This document shows, piece by piece, positions 37,462 through 50,500 of a DNA stretch of 64,000 nucleotides (position 1 is its first letter; every line of letters begins with the position of its first letter). Origin of the DNA: Chionis minor. Lineage: Eukaryota > Chordata > Aves > Charadriiformes > Chionididae. A model generated the notes under the pieces. The model was not told the origin of the DNA. It saw only the letters and a list, made by a program, of their open reading frames with translations, and made no database searches. The position numbers and the translations under genes are program-made. Location of the stretch: the NCBI GenBank assembly GCA_013398295.1, contig VZSF01008207.1, forward strand, positions 992,621 to 1,056,620. The letters run 5' to 3'.

Positions 37462-38553
37462 GGTGGATGAAGGGAAGGCTGTGGATGTTGTCTATTTGGA
37501 CTTTAGTAAGGCCTTTGACACAGTCTCCCACAGTGTTCTGCTAGAGAAGCTGGTAGCCCATGGCACAGACAGGCGTTAAAATCTGGCTGGATGGCCAAGC
37601 CCATAGAGTTGTGGTGAATGGTGCTAAATCCAGTCGGCAGCAGGTCTCAAGTGGTCTTCCCCAGGGTTCAGTTTTGGGACCAGTCTTGTTTAATATCTTT
37701 ATTGATGATCTAGATGAGGGGATAGAGTACACCCTCACTAAGTTTACAGACAACACCAAATTAAGTGGGAGTGTTGATCTGCTTGAGGGTAGGAAGGCTT
37801 TGCAGAGAAAGGATCTAGACAGGCTGTATCAATGGGCTGAAGTCAATTGTATGAGGTTCAACAAGGCCAAGTGCCAGGTCCTGCACTTTGGTCTCAACAA
37901 CCCCAGGCAGTGCTACAGGCTTGCGGAACAGTGGCCGGAAAGCCGCCTGGTGGAAAAGGATCTGGGGGTCCTGGTGGACAGTTGGCTGAACATGAGCCAG
38001 CAGTGTGCCCAGGTGGCCAAGAAGGCCAATGGCATCTTGGTCTGTATCAAGAATAGTGTGGCCAGCAGGAGCAGGGAAGTGATTATGCCCCTGTACTCAG
38101 CACTGGTGAGGCCCCACCTCGAGTACTGTGTTCAGTTTTAGGCATCACAGTATAGGAGGGACAATGAGGTGTTGGAGCATGTCCAGAGAAGGACAACGAA
38201 GCTGGTGAGGGGTCTGGAGAACAAGTCTTTTGAGGAGCAGCTGAGGAAACTGGGGTTGTTTAGCCTGGAGAAAAGGAGGCTGAGGGGAGACCTTATCAGC
38301 TCTCTGTAACTACCTGAAAGGAGGTTGTAGCAAGGTGGGGGTCAGCCTCTTCTCGCAAGTAATAAGCGATAGGACAGGAGGAAATGGCCTCAAGTTAGGC
38401 CAGGGGAGGCTTAGATTGGATATTAGGAAAAAATTCTTCACTGAAAGGGTTATCAAACATTGGAACAGGCTGTCCAGGGAAGTGGTTGAGTTGCCACCCC
38501 TGGAGGTATTTAAAAGACGTGTAGATGTGGTGCTGAGGGACATAGTTTAGGGG
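37457..38553 (+). pseudogene. CR1 ORF2 reverse transcriptase remnant
   Basis: The frame begins in [15 protein letters not shown], so the first catalytic Asp is retained. It meets a stop near 37577 and resumes in another frame at 37560-38141 with [42 protein letters not shown] and [22 protein letters not shown] text (here [18 protein letters not shown]). It stops at a TAG at 38139-38141. The catalytic F/YADD box reads FTDN. After that come [13 protein letters not shown] and [17 protein letters not shown], another frameshift near 38300, and a last frame (38335-38550) with [12 protein letters not shown] and [19 protein letters not shown]. The N-terminus and endonuclease are absent. The breaks make it inactive. 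Confidence 0.94.
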
Positions 38554-38634
38554 TGGTTTTGGCAGTGTTAGGTTTAGGGTTGGACTTGATGTTCTCAAAG
38601 GTCTCTCCAACCTAAGCGACTCTCTGACTCTGTG
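37457..38634 (+). mobile_element. CR1 LINE, 3' portion (plus copy of an inverted pair)
   Basis: CR1 text starts abruptly at GAGCTGGTGGATGAAGGG and runs on the plus strand through the reverse transcriptase to the 3' untranslated region (GGTTTTGGCAGTGTTAGG, GGTTGGACTTGATG). It ends in degraded octamers (CGACTCTCTGACTCTGTG) at 38634. It is 5'-truncated and directly abuts the 5' end of the minus-strand CR1 copy, with about five bases that could belong to either. No clear target-site duplication was found. The 3' region resembles the 16876-17066 copy. Confidence 0.95.
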
Positions 38635-41600
38635 CTCTATCTGCCAGCCAGATAGGTCAGGAGCAGGGCCACCACTGCTGCAAGCAGGACAGGATTCGGC
38701 CCCAAGTGAGATCACTCAGTTCACAGTGAGAGGTTGTTTCATAAGGGAGCACTGCCAGGAAGAGCACCAAATCACTCTTTTAGACCCACTTCAGCTGCTA
38801 ATTTTGGCTTATCAGTAATACAAAAAAGTAATTTCTTTTCCTGGACTTGGTCATTACCTTCCTCCTTTTACCGCAATCAGGAAAATCCACGCACTGTGAT
38901 ATAGGGTGGAAGAAGAAACTCAACAGAGTTTCCACTTCAAATGCTTCAGTTTCCTCCGACTTAAGTTTTCAGCTCTTGTCAGGCCAAGCTCCCTCCCTTT
39001 GCAGAGCTCAGACCAGAGTAGGTGAAGAAAGCACTGCCTGGCTATCTGCTTGATGATACGTGATCCTGACAAGCAGCAAGCTTGTGTAAAGAGGTCCCTC
39101 TCCAACCCGAACTCTGCCAGGCAGGGAGCAGCGCTGCTTCTGCTGAGAGCACGGGGGAGATGGTGGGCGAGCTCAGGAGGACAGCAGAGTAACCCTGCCC
39201 GGAGCCAAAGCCACCATGTGAGAATCATCTATCTGCTAGAAAACTGTTGCAATGCATAAGCTCCAGAGGCCCACTGGTAAAATGGTCCTCCTAAAGCCTC
39301 AGAAAATGTCCCGAGACAGCCCCCAAATCCCTAGCACTTCATTCCAAAGCAGTGCAGAACACACCCAGCAGTAAACTGCCTCAAAATCAGGCAGTCGGGG
39401 GGTTTCAGAAGCTCGTGATGTGAGAAGCTCAAGACATGAATTTCTTCAAGCTTTATTTCACCACATCTGCCTGGAGTGCAGTCTTAGCACTAAATTATAC
39501 CACTAAGTAGGACCAAATTTACTCTAACGGTTCTTCAGAGAAGTACCACAATGTAGAGAGACGCTCAGAAAAACACTGGTTTGCTCATAGTCTGAAACGC
39601 TGTGTTTATTTAACCTCTGGTTCAGAGTGTTTTCAGCAGCATCACAATTCCTGGCCTGTCCTCCTTGGGGCTGGGAACCCTTCAAATTATGGGGGCTCCC
39701 TGGCTACCAGGGAAGAAGGACTCTTTAGTGGTTGACAGCTCCCCAAAGTCCTGACAATGCCGGGCAGCTTTGTCAAAGTGACATCTTGGTCAACTTGCAG
39801 CAGGATAAAAGTCTTGCAACTGCACATGGCACCGACTTCACAAACCCATCAGCAATTTCAGAGAGGGAGAAGAGTTGATTCTGCCCACCCTATAAGCAAA
39901 CCTAACTTTACAATGCATTTTTTTGTGAATTGGGAAAGACGACAGTTTTTTTGGCTAGCTTTGTACATAAATACTAAAAATTCTCTAAGCAACAGTTCAA
40001 AACCAGAACTGGGATAATTCACTGCAATCATCAACACTCAGGAAATCATACACATCTTTTAGTGGCACCTCAGACACAAAAACAGACTCTCCCTGGTGCT
40101 GTAAAACACAGAAACTGAATCTAGATTAAAAATACATACTGCTATTATGTACTAGTGTTGCCAGGCTTCAGCAGAACTAAATCATCTTTCTACTAACGGG
40201 CAAAGCAACCTCAGCTAAAACCAGCTAGCATAACTAAAGCAAAAATCAAAAGTAGCAGTACAGAAGTGACTGCAGAGGGAAGATAAAAGCCGCTGACAAG
40301 AACAAGCCAGGCTGTGACACAGCCTTTCACGAGCTGGCTGCCTCATTACAGGAAAGCCTGCAAAACCCAGGCAGGCTCTCAGTGTCGATAAATTAGAAGC
40401 AAAAATCGAAAGATAAAGCCCACTATGAAGCCGAGGGGGAACAAGTGCATTGCTGCAGTGAGGGAGGAGAGGCTGCTCTGAAAAAGCTGATTTCTGGCTG
40501 AATGCTGAAACTACGAAGGAGGCCAAGACAAAATCGTTTCTTCAAGATGTCTGGGGAAAAAAAATGACAGACCTTTAATTAAAAAGTTTCTGTGTGGGAA
40601 AGCTGTATGTGGTCCTAGAAAGCGGGGAAGATAGCAGGCAAACTTCTTGCTAGACAGGCAGCCTCGTGCCAAATGAAGACGCAGGAACTGACAGGCAGAC
40701 GTAGAGAATGCAATCCCAGCATGAAGGGATGTGCTTGATACCCTGGTAGCTAAGTCTGGAAGCTACTGGAGGGTCTCTAGCTTTCAGATTAAGGCAACTC
40801 ATGTAGCATTGAACCAAGCCAAACCCTTTGCAGCGCAAAGTGGGTCCACGCAGCCTGGCGCCCAACAGCCCTGCCTCCACTCCAGTCCATACACTGCACC
40901 ACGGCTCTTGAAGCCAAAAGGCTCTTTAATCACCATGGGACACTCCCTTTTTGTTCCAGATATAGGTCACTAATCTGACAGGAGTGCTGATAAACAAGAC
41001 TAGATTTTAAAATCTTGTTCCTACTTGCATCTTCACCCTGATGCTTCTGCCGACAACAGGGACATAGGCGAGGGACATATTTCCAAAGTGCCTTGATGGC
41101 CATGACGTCTCTCTGGAAGAGGCAAACTGCATCCCAGCACGGGAGAGGGTGCTAAGGACTCACACTGATCTCACCGCAGTCTTGGAGCTGTGAGGGCAGG
41201 TTGGCACATCACATTGACAACTCAGGACATCCCAGGAAAGCCAGGGAAAAAGACTTCCTTGTGGCAATCTAGACAGAGGGAGGCAGAGGAAAAATCAAAG
41301 ATGTTTTATTTTGGAAAGGTGAACAGAATGATGACTATTCTTACTGCTCTTCAAAGGGAGCCTACCTCCAGGAATAAAAACTAGAAAGATTAAAAAAGAA
41401 TGAGACTCGGCTAGGTAGAGTCAAACTGGAAAGAGAAGTGATTATTTTATTCTGCACCTTTCTGTCTTGACTTTTGAACAGCTATTAAAAAAACCCCTCA
41501 TTTTAAAACTTCCTGAGGCAGGAACGACACCTTCCATCACAGATAAACTCTTCCAGATAATCCCATCAAAGCCCAATCCCTCTTAGCTTGTTTGCTATAG

Positions 41601-44600
41601 AGACCCACTGACTCCAAACTACCATGTCCCTCTTCAATTCATCATCTTCAGGAAAGAAATATTCTTCTGGAGTGCACATCTATTATTATCCTCACACAAA
41701 TTCATTTCTAAGGCATAAAAGTTCCCCCAACCCTTGCCCTACAATTACCTATGGCAGTGATTAAAACCTCATTTAATGTAATAGCAACATTGAGTACTTA
41801 CAGTAAGTATCTGACAGTAGGCAGCACAACATCCAATCAAGATTAGAGGCTGTGGGGTGATTTACTGATTGCCATAAAGCTCTTGGTAGCTGAGAGTGAC
41901 TGAGTTGGAAAACCTCTCTGCATCATGCAGAGGAGGCACAAGTTAACAGATCAAGGTCAGAGGTAGCTGGAGTTCGCCTGCCTCCCCAACAGGCTCATAA
42001 CTGCTCATACAAAGAGAGAGGAAGACAGTCGAACGGAGCAGCTGGGAATAGCTCAAAGCCAAGGGAGCTCTGTTCTGTAAGTATAATTCTCCCTAGACCC
42101 TTCCTAAGCCAAGAGGAACAGTAAGACAAGAGGTACAGGAGACAGAAGTAACATCTGTACATTGAAGGAAAGGGTATTAAGGCATATGAGGTGCTATGAT
42201 ATTATGGGAAAGAGACCATGTAACTACCTCATAGGGGACCTGTACAAAAAAAGACGCCTGCATCATAACATCCTGTGTTCATTTCTGCAGAAGCCACAGA
42301 AACCCTGTGTAGAAAGCCAGATTTGATGAGAGAGAATGATTAGGAAAAGTGATGGATATGGGTTTTCTAGAATATCACATGGTAAGCAGAGAATTTATGC
42401 TTTGAAAGTACCACATCAGAGCTTTGTTTATTTGGTCCTGCAAGCGTGTTATACATTTCCTAAATGGCTAGCTTCCAAAGGAAAGGCAGGGCTTTCATGT
42501 GCCCTACCTTTACATGCCTACAGGTAAGGTACTTGCATAGATAGCAAGTCACATGAGGCTCCTTTCACAGCCAGAGGAGAGCAGCTAGCAGGAGGCAGTT
42601 CATCTGACCTGAGCCATACCTGCAGTAGAAGGAGATGAATCATGCCCTACAGGTGTCTGAATCTCCTCACTGACTGCAGGAGGAGCCTAAATGACTAACT
42701 CTGACACAGATATTGAGGACACCTGCTTCTGGTCAGATTAATCTCTTCCTATTCCCCCCCCACATCCCTCTCCACCTGCCAAGCATCCACGTGCCTCAGT
42801 ACTGAAGGTAAGATTAGTGCTTTAACTCTTTTCCAGAGTACAAATCATGCTTGCTGGTTCTGGATCTGTAGTCCAATCCACAGACCTGCTTAGAAGGACT
42901 TTTGGCACTCTGAAGACACCAAGGCTTTCATTTGCCTTCACCTCCTAGAGGTTATTGCTGCCTCGTCATGCCATGCGACAAGGGGAAATGACTCCATCAT
43001 GTAGGTCACCTCACCCTGCCTGCTCCTACCATCACTGCTCAGCCCCGGCCATGCTCTCTCACATGGAGCTCACTGAAGTGAAGGAGGCTCTGCAGAAAGC
43101 TGACCCTTCTAGGTGAGGGAATGGACATGCAAACAGGCAAGCTTGTTTAAAAAAAAAAAAAGCCTGTTGTACCTTAGTGATTGAAACTTTTCTAAAATGT
43201 TAGAATCAATCTCAGAAGCAGGTTTGGCAGAGCAGAGAAGCGCACACATAGTTTCAAGCAGACATGGGCTAAGGAAGGACTGAGAGAAGCGATTTGCTCT
43301 CACGAGACCTCCATAGGGCGTCAGAGCCTCTGTACAGCACTCCAGCTATAAATGCCTGCCCCTACTGAAATCAGCAGCAAAGCTGCCACCTATTCAACTG
43401 TGGCCAGAACTTCACCCCAGTCATCTCTTTGTTTTTGTGCACAACCAATGGGCAAATATTACAGTTTGAAGTCAGAGAATTTATTATCCTGTAAACAACA
43501 TTTTGATAAGCCATCCCCTTGCCCTTCCCTGTTCCTACTTGAAAGACTAACTTTCCTTTACTACACAGTAAAAATAACCCTCCTGTATCATGTTCAATTT
43601 CTTTCCTACCTCTCCATCAGAATGTTTGCTCTTCTTTATCACTGAGATCAATATTTATCCATGTGGGTGGAAACTGTTCTCTCTGCTCACCATGCTGTTA
43701 CTGCATTAAAGTTTAACGTCATTAAAGTGGTAGCAAATAACAACTAAGTCTACCTATCTAACCAAAAAGGCTTTATTTGTTTAATTAAATAACACATTTT
43801 ACTGAGAAAGCCAACCATATTGTTCCTAGGCAGGGTCCTAAACATATTTTTCACAGTAACGAGCCTCTATCGACTGCCCTTCTTTTCATAATATAACTCC
43901 ACCTTTGGAAGTATTGGGCACAGTCTGGTCTTATACTGGCTTCGCACCACCACAGCAGGTAACCTCATAGTATTGCTGTTGACATACAAAGATACACAAG
44001 AACTGGAATCAGATCTGACACCTCTCCATCAAATACCCCTTTTTCTTTCTGCTTCATAGTTCCCCAACAGTTTTTAAAGAAGAGGAGAATTAGTAATTTT
44101 TGTTTCCATCAAAGATTTTTCTAGACTGTCTGCTAAGAGGAATGTCTGCTCCAAATTCCTGGGCCAGCACAATTTAAATAAGGGGGTTTGTTTATGTCTT
44201 TTTCCAAATTAATACATTATCGAGATCACTTTCCAATTTTAACAAGCATTCTAGTAATTATTAGCCACTGCTAGGTAAACTATGAAATGGCTTGGAGTTC
44301 AAGCTCAGTTCAGATAAACTGACAAAAGTTCAGATGCTTATCCAACTGCTTGCACTTCTTGAGTCTGCAGAACAAGTCTAGAGACCTATCAGGTTCCCCA
44401 TCTCCCTTCTCCCACATGCCACGTCATGCCAAGAATGCTCCAGTTGCATTTTTTTAATTTTGCTTTTGCATGCCTGGTTTTTGGTCCTGTGCAGAACCAA
44501 GAAAGAAAAAGGTTCATGAAAGGGAAGATAGTAGGTGAGGTCTTGGAGGAAGTTCTCTTCCTCAGAAAACAAGAGTGTTTTCAAGATCCTGCCAAAAGCT

Positions 44601-47000
44601 GTAGAGTGAACTACCCCATGACAATGGGCCAGCTTCAAGGAGTATTTAATCCCACCTACAGTTTATGGCCCAATAATACCTCCCTCCACACCTCCCTCTG
44701 CTCCCCCAAAGCAGAGGGATAGGATTTGATTCCTATCCCTCAAATTGGTCTAAACTTTCTGGGTGCCCACTGCTCCAAGCGCTGCCCCACTCCAGTGCCT
44801 TTAGCTTTCCCTTGAACTCCACCAGCCTCTAGACACTGAGCTTCAATCCCCTGGGGAGCCCAACCTGCCAAGCATGCTCAGAACATACCACAGATAAGCC
44901 CAGGCTCCTCACCAAAGGCAGTCAGAAAGGTTTCTTTTTAAATAGTGCCATAGCAGGTGGAGGTGCCCAGCTAATTAGCTTTTGACCATACCTGCCAAGG
45001 AAATGAAAGGGCTGGAAACAACCCACTTACAGCCCGCGGGGAGTCAAGCACGCTTTCCAAAAAAGCACATTCATCTGCAGGATGGGTCAGCCTGTGCGAG
45101 GAACGTCACGCTCTCCTGTTAACGTTATGTCCCCGTGAACCCAAGAAGGCACGAGCCGTCCATGTTGAGACATGTGAGCAAACAATAGTGCAGCACCTGG
45201 GGACAGAATAAATGTAAGACTGGGGTTCACAACCCGCTCTGAGCCCTCAAGTCCTCCAATAACCCAGTGATGAGTAAGAAAAAAAATATTCTACCTGCAA
45301 TAGGATTGGGGCATTTTCCAAAATGCTCTTGTTTAGGCTTTCTTTACATTTTGAGTAATACTGAGGCATGTTTTAGTTATTCTTCAACAAGCATATTATC
45401 CAGCCTCAGTAGCGACTAGCTTGTTAGCAGTACAGGCACCAGAGACAGAAAATGGAGGAGGAAGGCAATAGTCTTTCATTTGTTTGATCAGCAAGAGCAT
45501 CAAGCTGCAGTGTGGATAGAGGTTGCTAAACTGGGCACAGCAACGTAGGTAAAACTGGATTATTCAGCCTCAGGGCAACCCTACATAGTCTCCCCCATGA
45601 GCAGGAGAGGCAAAGTAGATGGGACGCAAATTGGATGTTGTCCCTGATGCCCCCACCACTTCACCTGCTGGGAATTACTGCACCCCTATGTCTCAGAAAA
45701 GCTCAGGATGCTTTAAGGAGAAGCTGTCACAAAGCAGGCCTGGGTGTGCATTAACAGGATTATGTTTCAAAAGGCTAAAGAGTAAAAAGGAATTGATCAA
45801 AATTGTTTTGCCTGTATGAGTAGTCTGTGTGCTCAGGTATTAGTAACATCACTACCAACTTTGGTTTTCAACTTGGTGTTTCAAAACTCAGCAGAAGTAC
45901 TTGGGGTCATGATATCTGCAGGAGCAGAGGGAGCGAGCATTTGAAAAAGACACGTAGCTCAAAAAACCTTGTATATTTTGATGGAAACGGAAATTTCCAG
46001 GAGGACCACATCGATTAGTATCAATTGCAAAATCAGAAACTAGGTCTAGACACACCTGCCCTTCCAATTTCTGCAGAAGCAAAGAGAAGACAAACAAGGA
46101 TTAGTTTGTGGAAGATGTCCACCCACACTGACACCCCCTCCTGCCATGCACAGAAGGGCACTGCCAACATTAGCAGTCTCATTAGAGCTATGCCAACATT
46201 TGCTCTCTCCCCTCCCCCCTTCAAACTCCAGTTACAGAAACCAAGAGACCGCGTGAGGATTTTAATTTTCATGTTTTGTTTTGAAGACCTGGGGTTTAGA
46301 ACTCTCAGGGTTTCAAAGAAGAGCTTGAAAAGATAAAGCAAATTAATCTCACAGGCTTTGAAAACAAACTCAGGAACACTTTATGTAAGAAAAAAGTCAC
46401 AATTTTAAGCCCACCTGTACTTCTCTGTAGCTATACACTGTGTTTTCTCTCTTTTTTTAACATGTCACATGGCAGTTTCTGTTCTAATGAATTTTCACAT
46501 TCACCTCTTTGAAATATGTTGAAATACTTCCAAAAAGGTGCTAAGTGAAATCTGTTCTTTTGTTACAGTGAATTGCTAGCCACAACTCCGTATGGAAACA
46601 GAAGAAAGTTGCTTTCTTTAGAGACTTCTTCATGTGAGATGGTCCCTACTTTACTCATGAGACAGAGAGAACAGACTGTGCACTTTGATGCAGGTGTCCC
46701 TTCTTTCCTTCTCAGAGGCAGTGAACCCAGAGCCAGACGGATCAGTCTGTTTTCAAGCGTGTCCCATGGATTGCATCACGCCTGACAGATAAACTCATGT
46801 TCAGCTCGGGGCTGAATCTGGCTCTGTGGTTTCACTCCAGGCTGGACTGGCCACCAAGTGCCACCTGGATGAAGCCATCAGGCTGCAGCCCTGCGCTGGT
46901 CACAGCCATCTATGCCGGGATGTGCCTTGATCCACTGATGAATCCATCACCAGGGCACGCCACTGTGGCTGTGAGGAGCTAGACAATTAAAACCAGGGAA
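38635..47000. other. Unique non-coding sequence, no gene seen
   Basis: More than 8 kb without a supportable exon, CR1 copy or LTR. Frames reach about 106 codons but show no domains. A12-type runs occur (43148-43160), and AT-rich parts lie at 43700-43860 and 44160-44290. Composition is ordinary for avian intergenic or intronic DNA. Confidence 0.6.
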
Positions 47001-47500
47001 AAGGAGGTGGGGGGAAATGGGAAGATTAATCCCATTGCATTACAACTTTTCTTATTTAGCGAAGAGGAAATACAATTAGGCGGAACATATTAAACACACC
47101 TACACAGATATCTAAACATCTCCCTGGTGCACTCGAATTCCTGCCTGTAGATGAAACAGGCAGGCGCCACTTCCTTAATCAAATTAGAAAACTAAACTTA
47201 AAATTAACCCCCTCCAGAGAGATATTTACACCTCCAAACATATTCAGCAAAATAGAATATGAAGCTGAAAGGAAATCACTGAATTATTTATTATGGTTTT
47301 CTAATGGTCTAGGCTTACAATTTCAGACAGTAAAATGCACAGTAGAAAATGACTGATAACAATGTACACCGGAAATTTTGGGGAATTAAAAGAAAGCTGC
47401 TTTGCATAATAATTGCATGCTTCCATTTCTTCTGGAAAATTAAAAAGCCATTGCTCCTCACTAAAGATGACTGTAATTGCAAATCGGGGAATCTGGGGAT
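47001..47500. promoter_or_regulatory. Candidate conserved non-coding element with POU/octamer-like sites
   Basis: CpG-poor, AT-rich unique text contains TTTGCATAATAATTGCAT at 47401-47418 (two octamer-type half sites), several TAAT/ATTA words and an 8-bp perfect hairpin stem (CCTGCCTG at 47140-47147 with CAGGCAGG at 47157-47164). It looks like the conserved enhancers found around developmental genes. Conservation was not tested, so the call rests on motif density and texture only. Confidence 0.35.
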
Positions 47501-50500
47501 GAGGGAGGGAAAGAGGAATGATGGGAGGAGAGAAAGAATGATGGCAAAGATTCATGATGAGTTTGTGGAGGTCAAAGTACCAAATTAGGTGATGCTCCAA
47601 AACGCAGCTGAGGGCAGGAGGAACAAAAATCACACCTCTCCAAAAAGTGTCAGACAGCGGGCCACTTCCACTCAAGAAAGGGAAAGAGCGCTTTGTTTAG
47701 CTCACGTGTGATGAAGTGCCTTCCAGGCGGTGGGTCTTTCTCCTTGCAGGCCCAGGGGAGCGCTCAGCGCTGCATGGCTCGGACCCGGCAAGGCACGGTG
47801 CAGCTCGAGCACGCTCAAGCCGCATGTGCGTCCTGCATGGGGAGCAGGACATGGCGGCTGCTCTGCTGGCATCCCCATGAAGCCTGCCTGGCACAATAGG
47901 AATCTCCTGAGGAGATCCCTTGGTCAAAGTGCCCACGAGGGCTAGGGGAACAGGGCATCGTGTTTCCACTGCAAGGTACGTGTAGTGCAATTAGGGTGGA
48001 AGCTGGGGAGTGAGAAACCACTAGCGCTACATGCAGGAGCACAGGGAATTTACATAAGCAACCTGCACTCATGAAGTAGAGAATTTGAGGACCGATGACA
48101 TGTTCTGCTGCACGCACTGAGGACAGTTTCTCTCCCTTCTACAACTGAAGAGTTTAGATGCAATCTGAGGTGACCCAGAAAATCTCTCCTCAGGTCCTCT
48201 GACAGACTTCAACATCAGAAGCAGAAATCAATCCTTGTTGTCAGTAAGTGCTAGGTAGGGATTTCTTTAAGTCTTGCAGATGAATTAAGTGTTTTCTGAG
48301 TGTAAAAATGTCTAATATTTTTATATACCAAATGTTTTTTATATATAAATATACCTAATGCATTTAGACTTACATGTATATAAGCATATGCATACAAGCA
48401 CATATGTACTTGTATATATTCCTATTGCATTTATACTATTCTCTGCATTTATACTAATGCAAATTTATACATGCTAACCCCCTTATTCTATTTGTCTGTT
48501 ACATATACTCACCTTTTTCATGTTTACATACAACTAGAGATAATAAGGCATCATTAAAATAGCTTACTGACTTCCAAATTCAAACCAGTAAGGAAATGAG
48601 GTTTACACGTTTTTGTTAGGTTAATATACTGGACACATAATCATGCCATTGGTGTGCTGAAATGAGTAACAACACAGTGAAGAACTTGCACCTGAAGGCT
48701 TTATTGAAGCAAATATTTCCAAGTAGCAGGCAACCACTATGATTTATAGCCTGGGAACAGTCCCACACAAGACTCTGAAACAATCAGAGGAATTGCTCTC
48801 CCAGCCTTCTGTCATATGTTTTTTCTCAAAGTTGTGACATAAGTCTTCACTTACACAAACCAAAAGCTTTAAGTGTATCTGTACGAAAGATGCATAACAA
48901 TAGACTTCTGTAGACTTTCGGGGGAGCTCACTGAGGTGCTGTTGAGGACAGTTCATGAGGAGATATGCGATTCCTGGATCCTGTCCCTTCTGAAGAGTCT
49001 CCAGGAGAAAAGTTGAGTAATCTTTACAGGGATTTCTGCAGAATGCAGCTTATCTTGCCCATCCCAGACACACACCCTGACACACTCACTGATCCATTGA
49101 TTACTTCCAGACATGGCCAGAAGCTCATGGAGATGACAGCACACAAGCAACTGGCTGCCCAGAAGATCAAGTCTATGGTTTAGAACTTGTATTCTGGAAA
49201 GTTCCTCAGGACTGCCAGGCATGAAGTAAAAATAAAAATTAAAAAAAAAATTAAAAACCACTAGTTCATACCCAGCAAAGCCAACACAGTGCTCTGCCCA
49301 CCTGGAAATCCCCCCATACAGCCATGGTAGACATGCAGAACAAGTCTGCGTGTCAGACTTCCCCCTGTTTTTGAAGCTGCCAACTTCAGCAGGTCTGGGC
49401 TGGAGGGAGGTTACCAGCCCCAGAGCACCACTTCTTTCTCGTTTTCACAGCAAGAGAGTAGCCTTGTATCAAGACAGAAGGAACTGTATTTGGCTGGTAT
49501 CTCAGCGGGGTTTCCAATCCTACTGCCAAGACGACAAAGTGCCAGGAATCTGCAGAGAGACCTGTCCAAGCTAGGAGCTGCCTGCCGCCCACGCATCCCT
49601 GTCCTACCAAACTGCCTCTGGCACTCTCTCCCACTCAGGCCCAATGCCCGAGGGATGGAAAGCCACTCTCCCCAGGGCAAGGTGGATGCACCATTTGCTC
49701 CCTCTAAAATACAGGCAGAGCAGAAAGTGGTGGTGTGGGGGGAAGCAGAATAAGTCTCTCTGGAGAGCTGGGGAAAGGCATTAGGGGCCATATTTCCAGA
49801 CACGAGAGCTGTGACATTGATGAATTTTCTACAGGGAAACCCATATACAAATGAATGACAGTTACATGAAGATAATCTCGATTTAAGGAGTCACTACAAA
49901 ACCAAATTACACAGTGGTTGTGCAGTAAGTGCCAACGTAACGGGAGGTTTTCATTTTGGGGTCAGCTGGGAGATTTCAATATTTTTTTTTCCCTTTGTTC
50001 TACTTCCAGTCATCCAAAAGCATGCCAGCCCAGCTTTCTGACCATAGATTATGTAAGTGACTTTCCTTGTAGCTCAACAAAAGCTGTTTCTTGACTGTGG
50101 GAAAGCCATAGAAGAGACTTCTTCCGCTCTGGACAAAGCACTTTGCTTCCAGAGCTTTCTTGTCTTGGCTAGTAGAGGAGCTAACTCAGCACATAAAAGA
50201 TAGACTCCCATCAAGTCTGCCTTGCATTTTGCAAAGCTGTCATTCTGAGACGGTCCTTAAAGGAGCAGAGACAATTTACATTATCAGGGGAAAATAATGG
50301 CATTGACCGAAACAGCACTGCTGAGGATACTCCTCAAGCAGAAGACAACCATATTAGCTAAGGTAATACAAAACAGGATATGCATCCACATTTTTGATTT
50401 TGTAACAATGTTAAGGAGAACTAGAGAACTTCAGCTTCTATGCAAATTGGGTAAAAAATAGCTATCAGTAGATGAGAAGCCCACGGCTTCCACAAGAGAT

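Noticed and set aside
36466..38634. Single CR1 insertion inverted by twin priming
   Set aside because: Both parts carry their own 3' untranslated region and tail, and these belong to different subfamilies.
44720..44745. tRNA-like T-arm text (GATTTGATTCCTATCCC)
   Set aside because: No matching acceptor, D-arm or anticodon arm can be placed at the right spacing.
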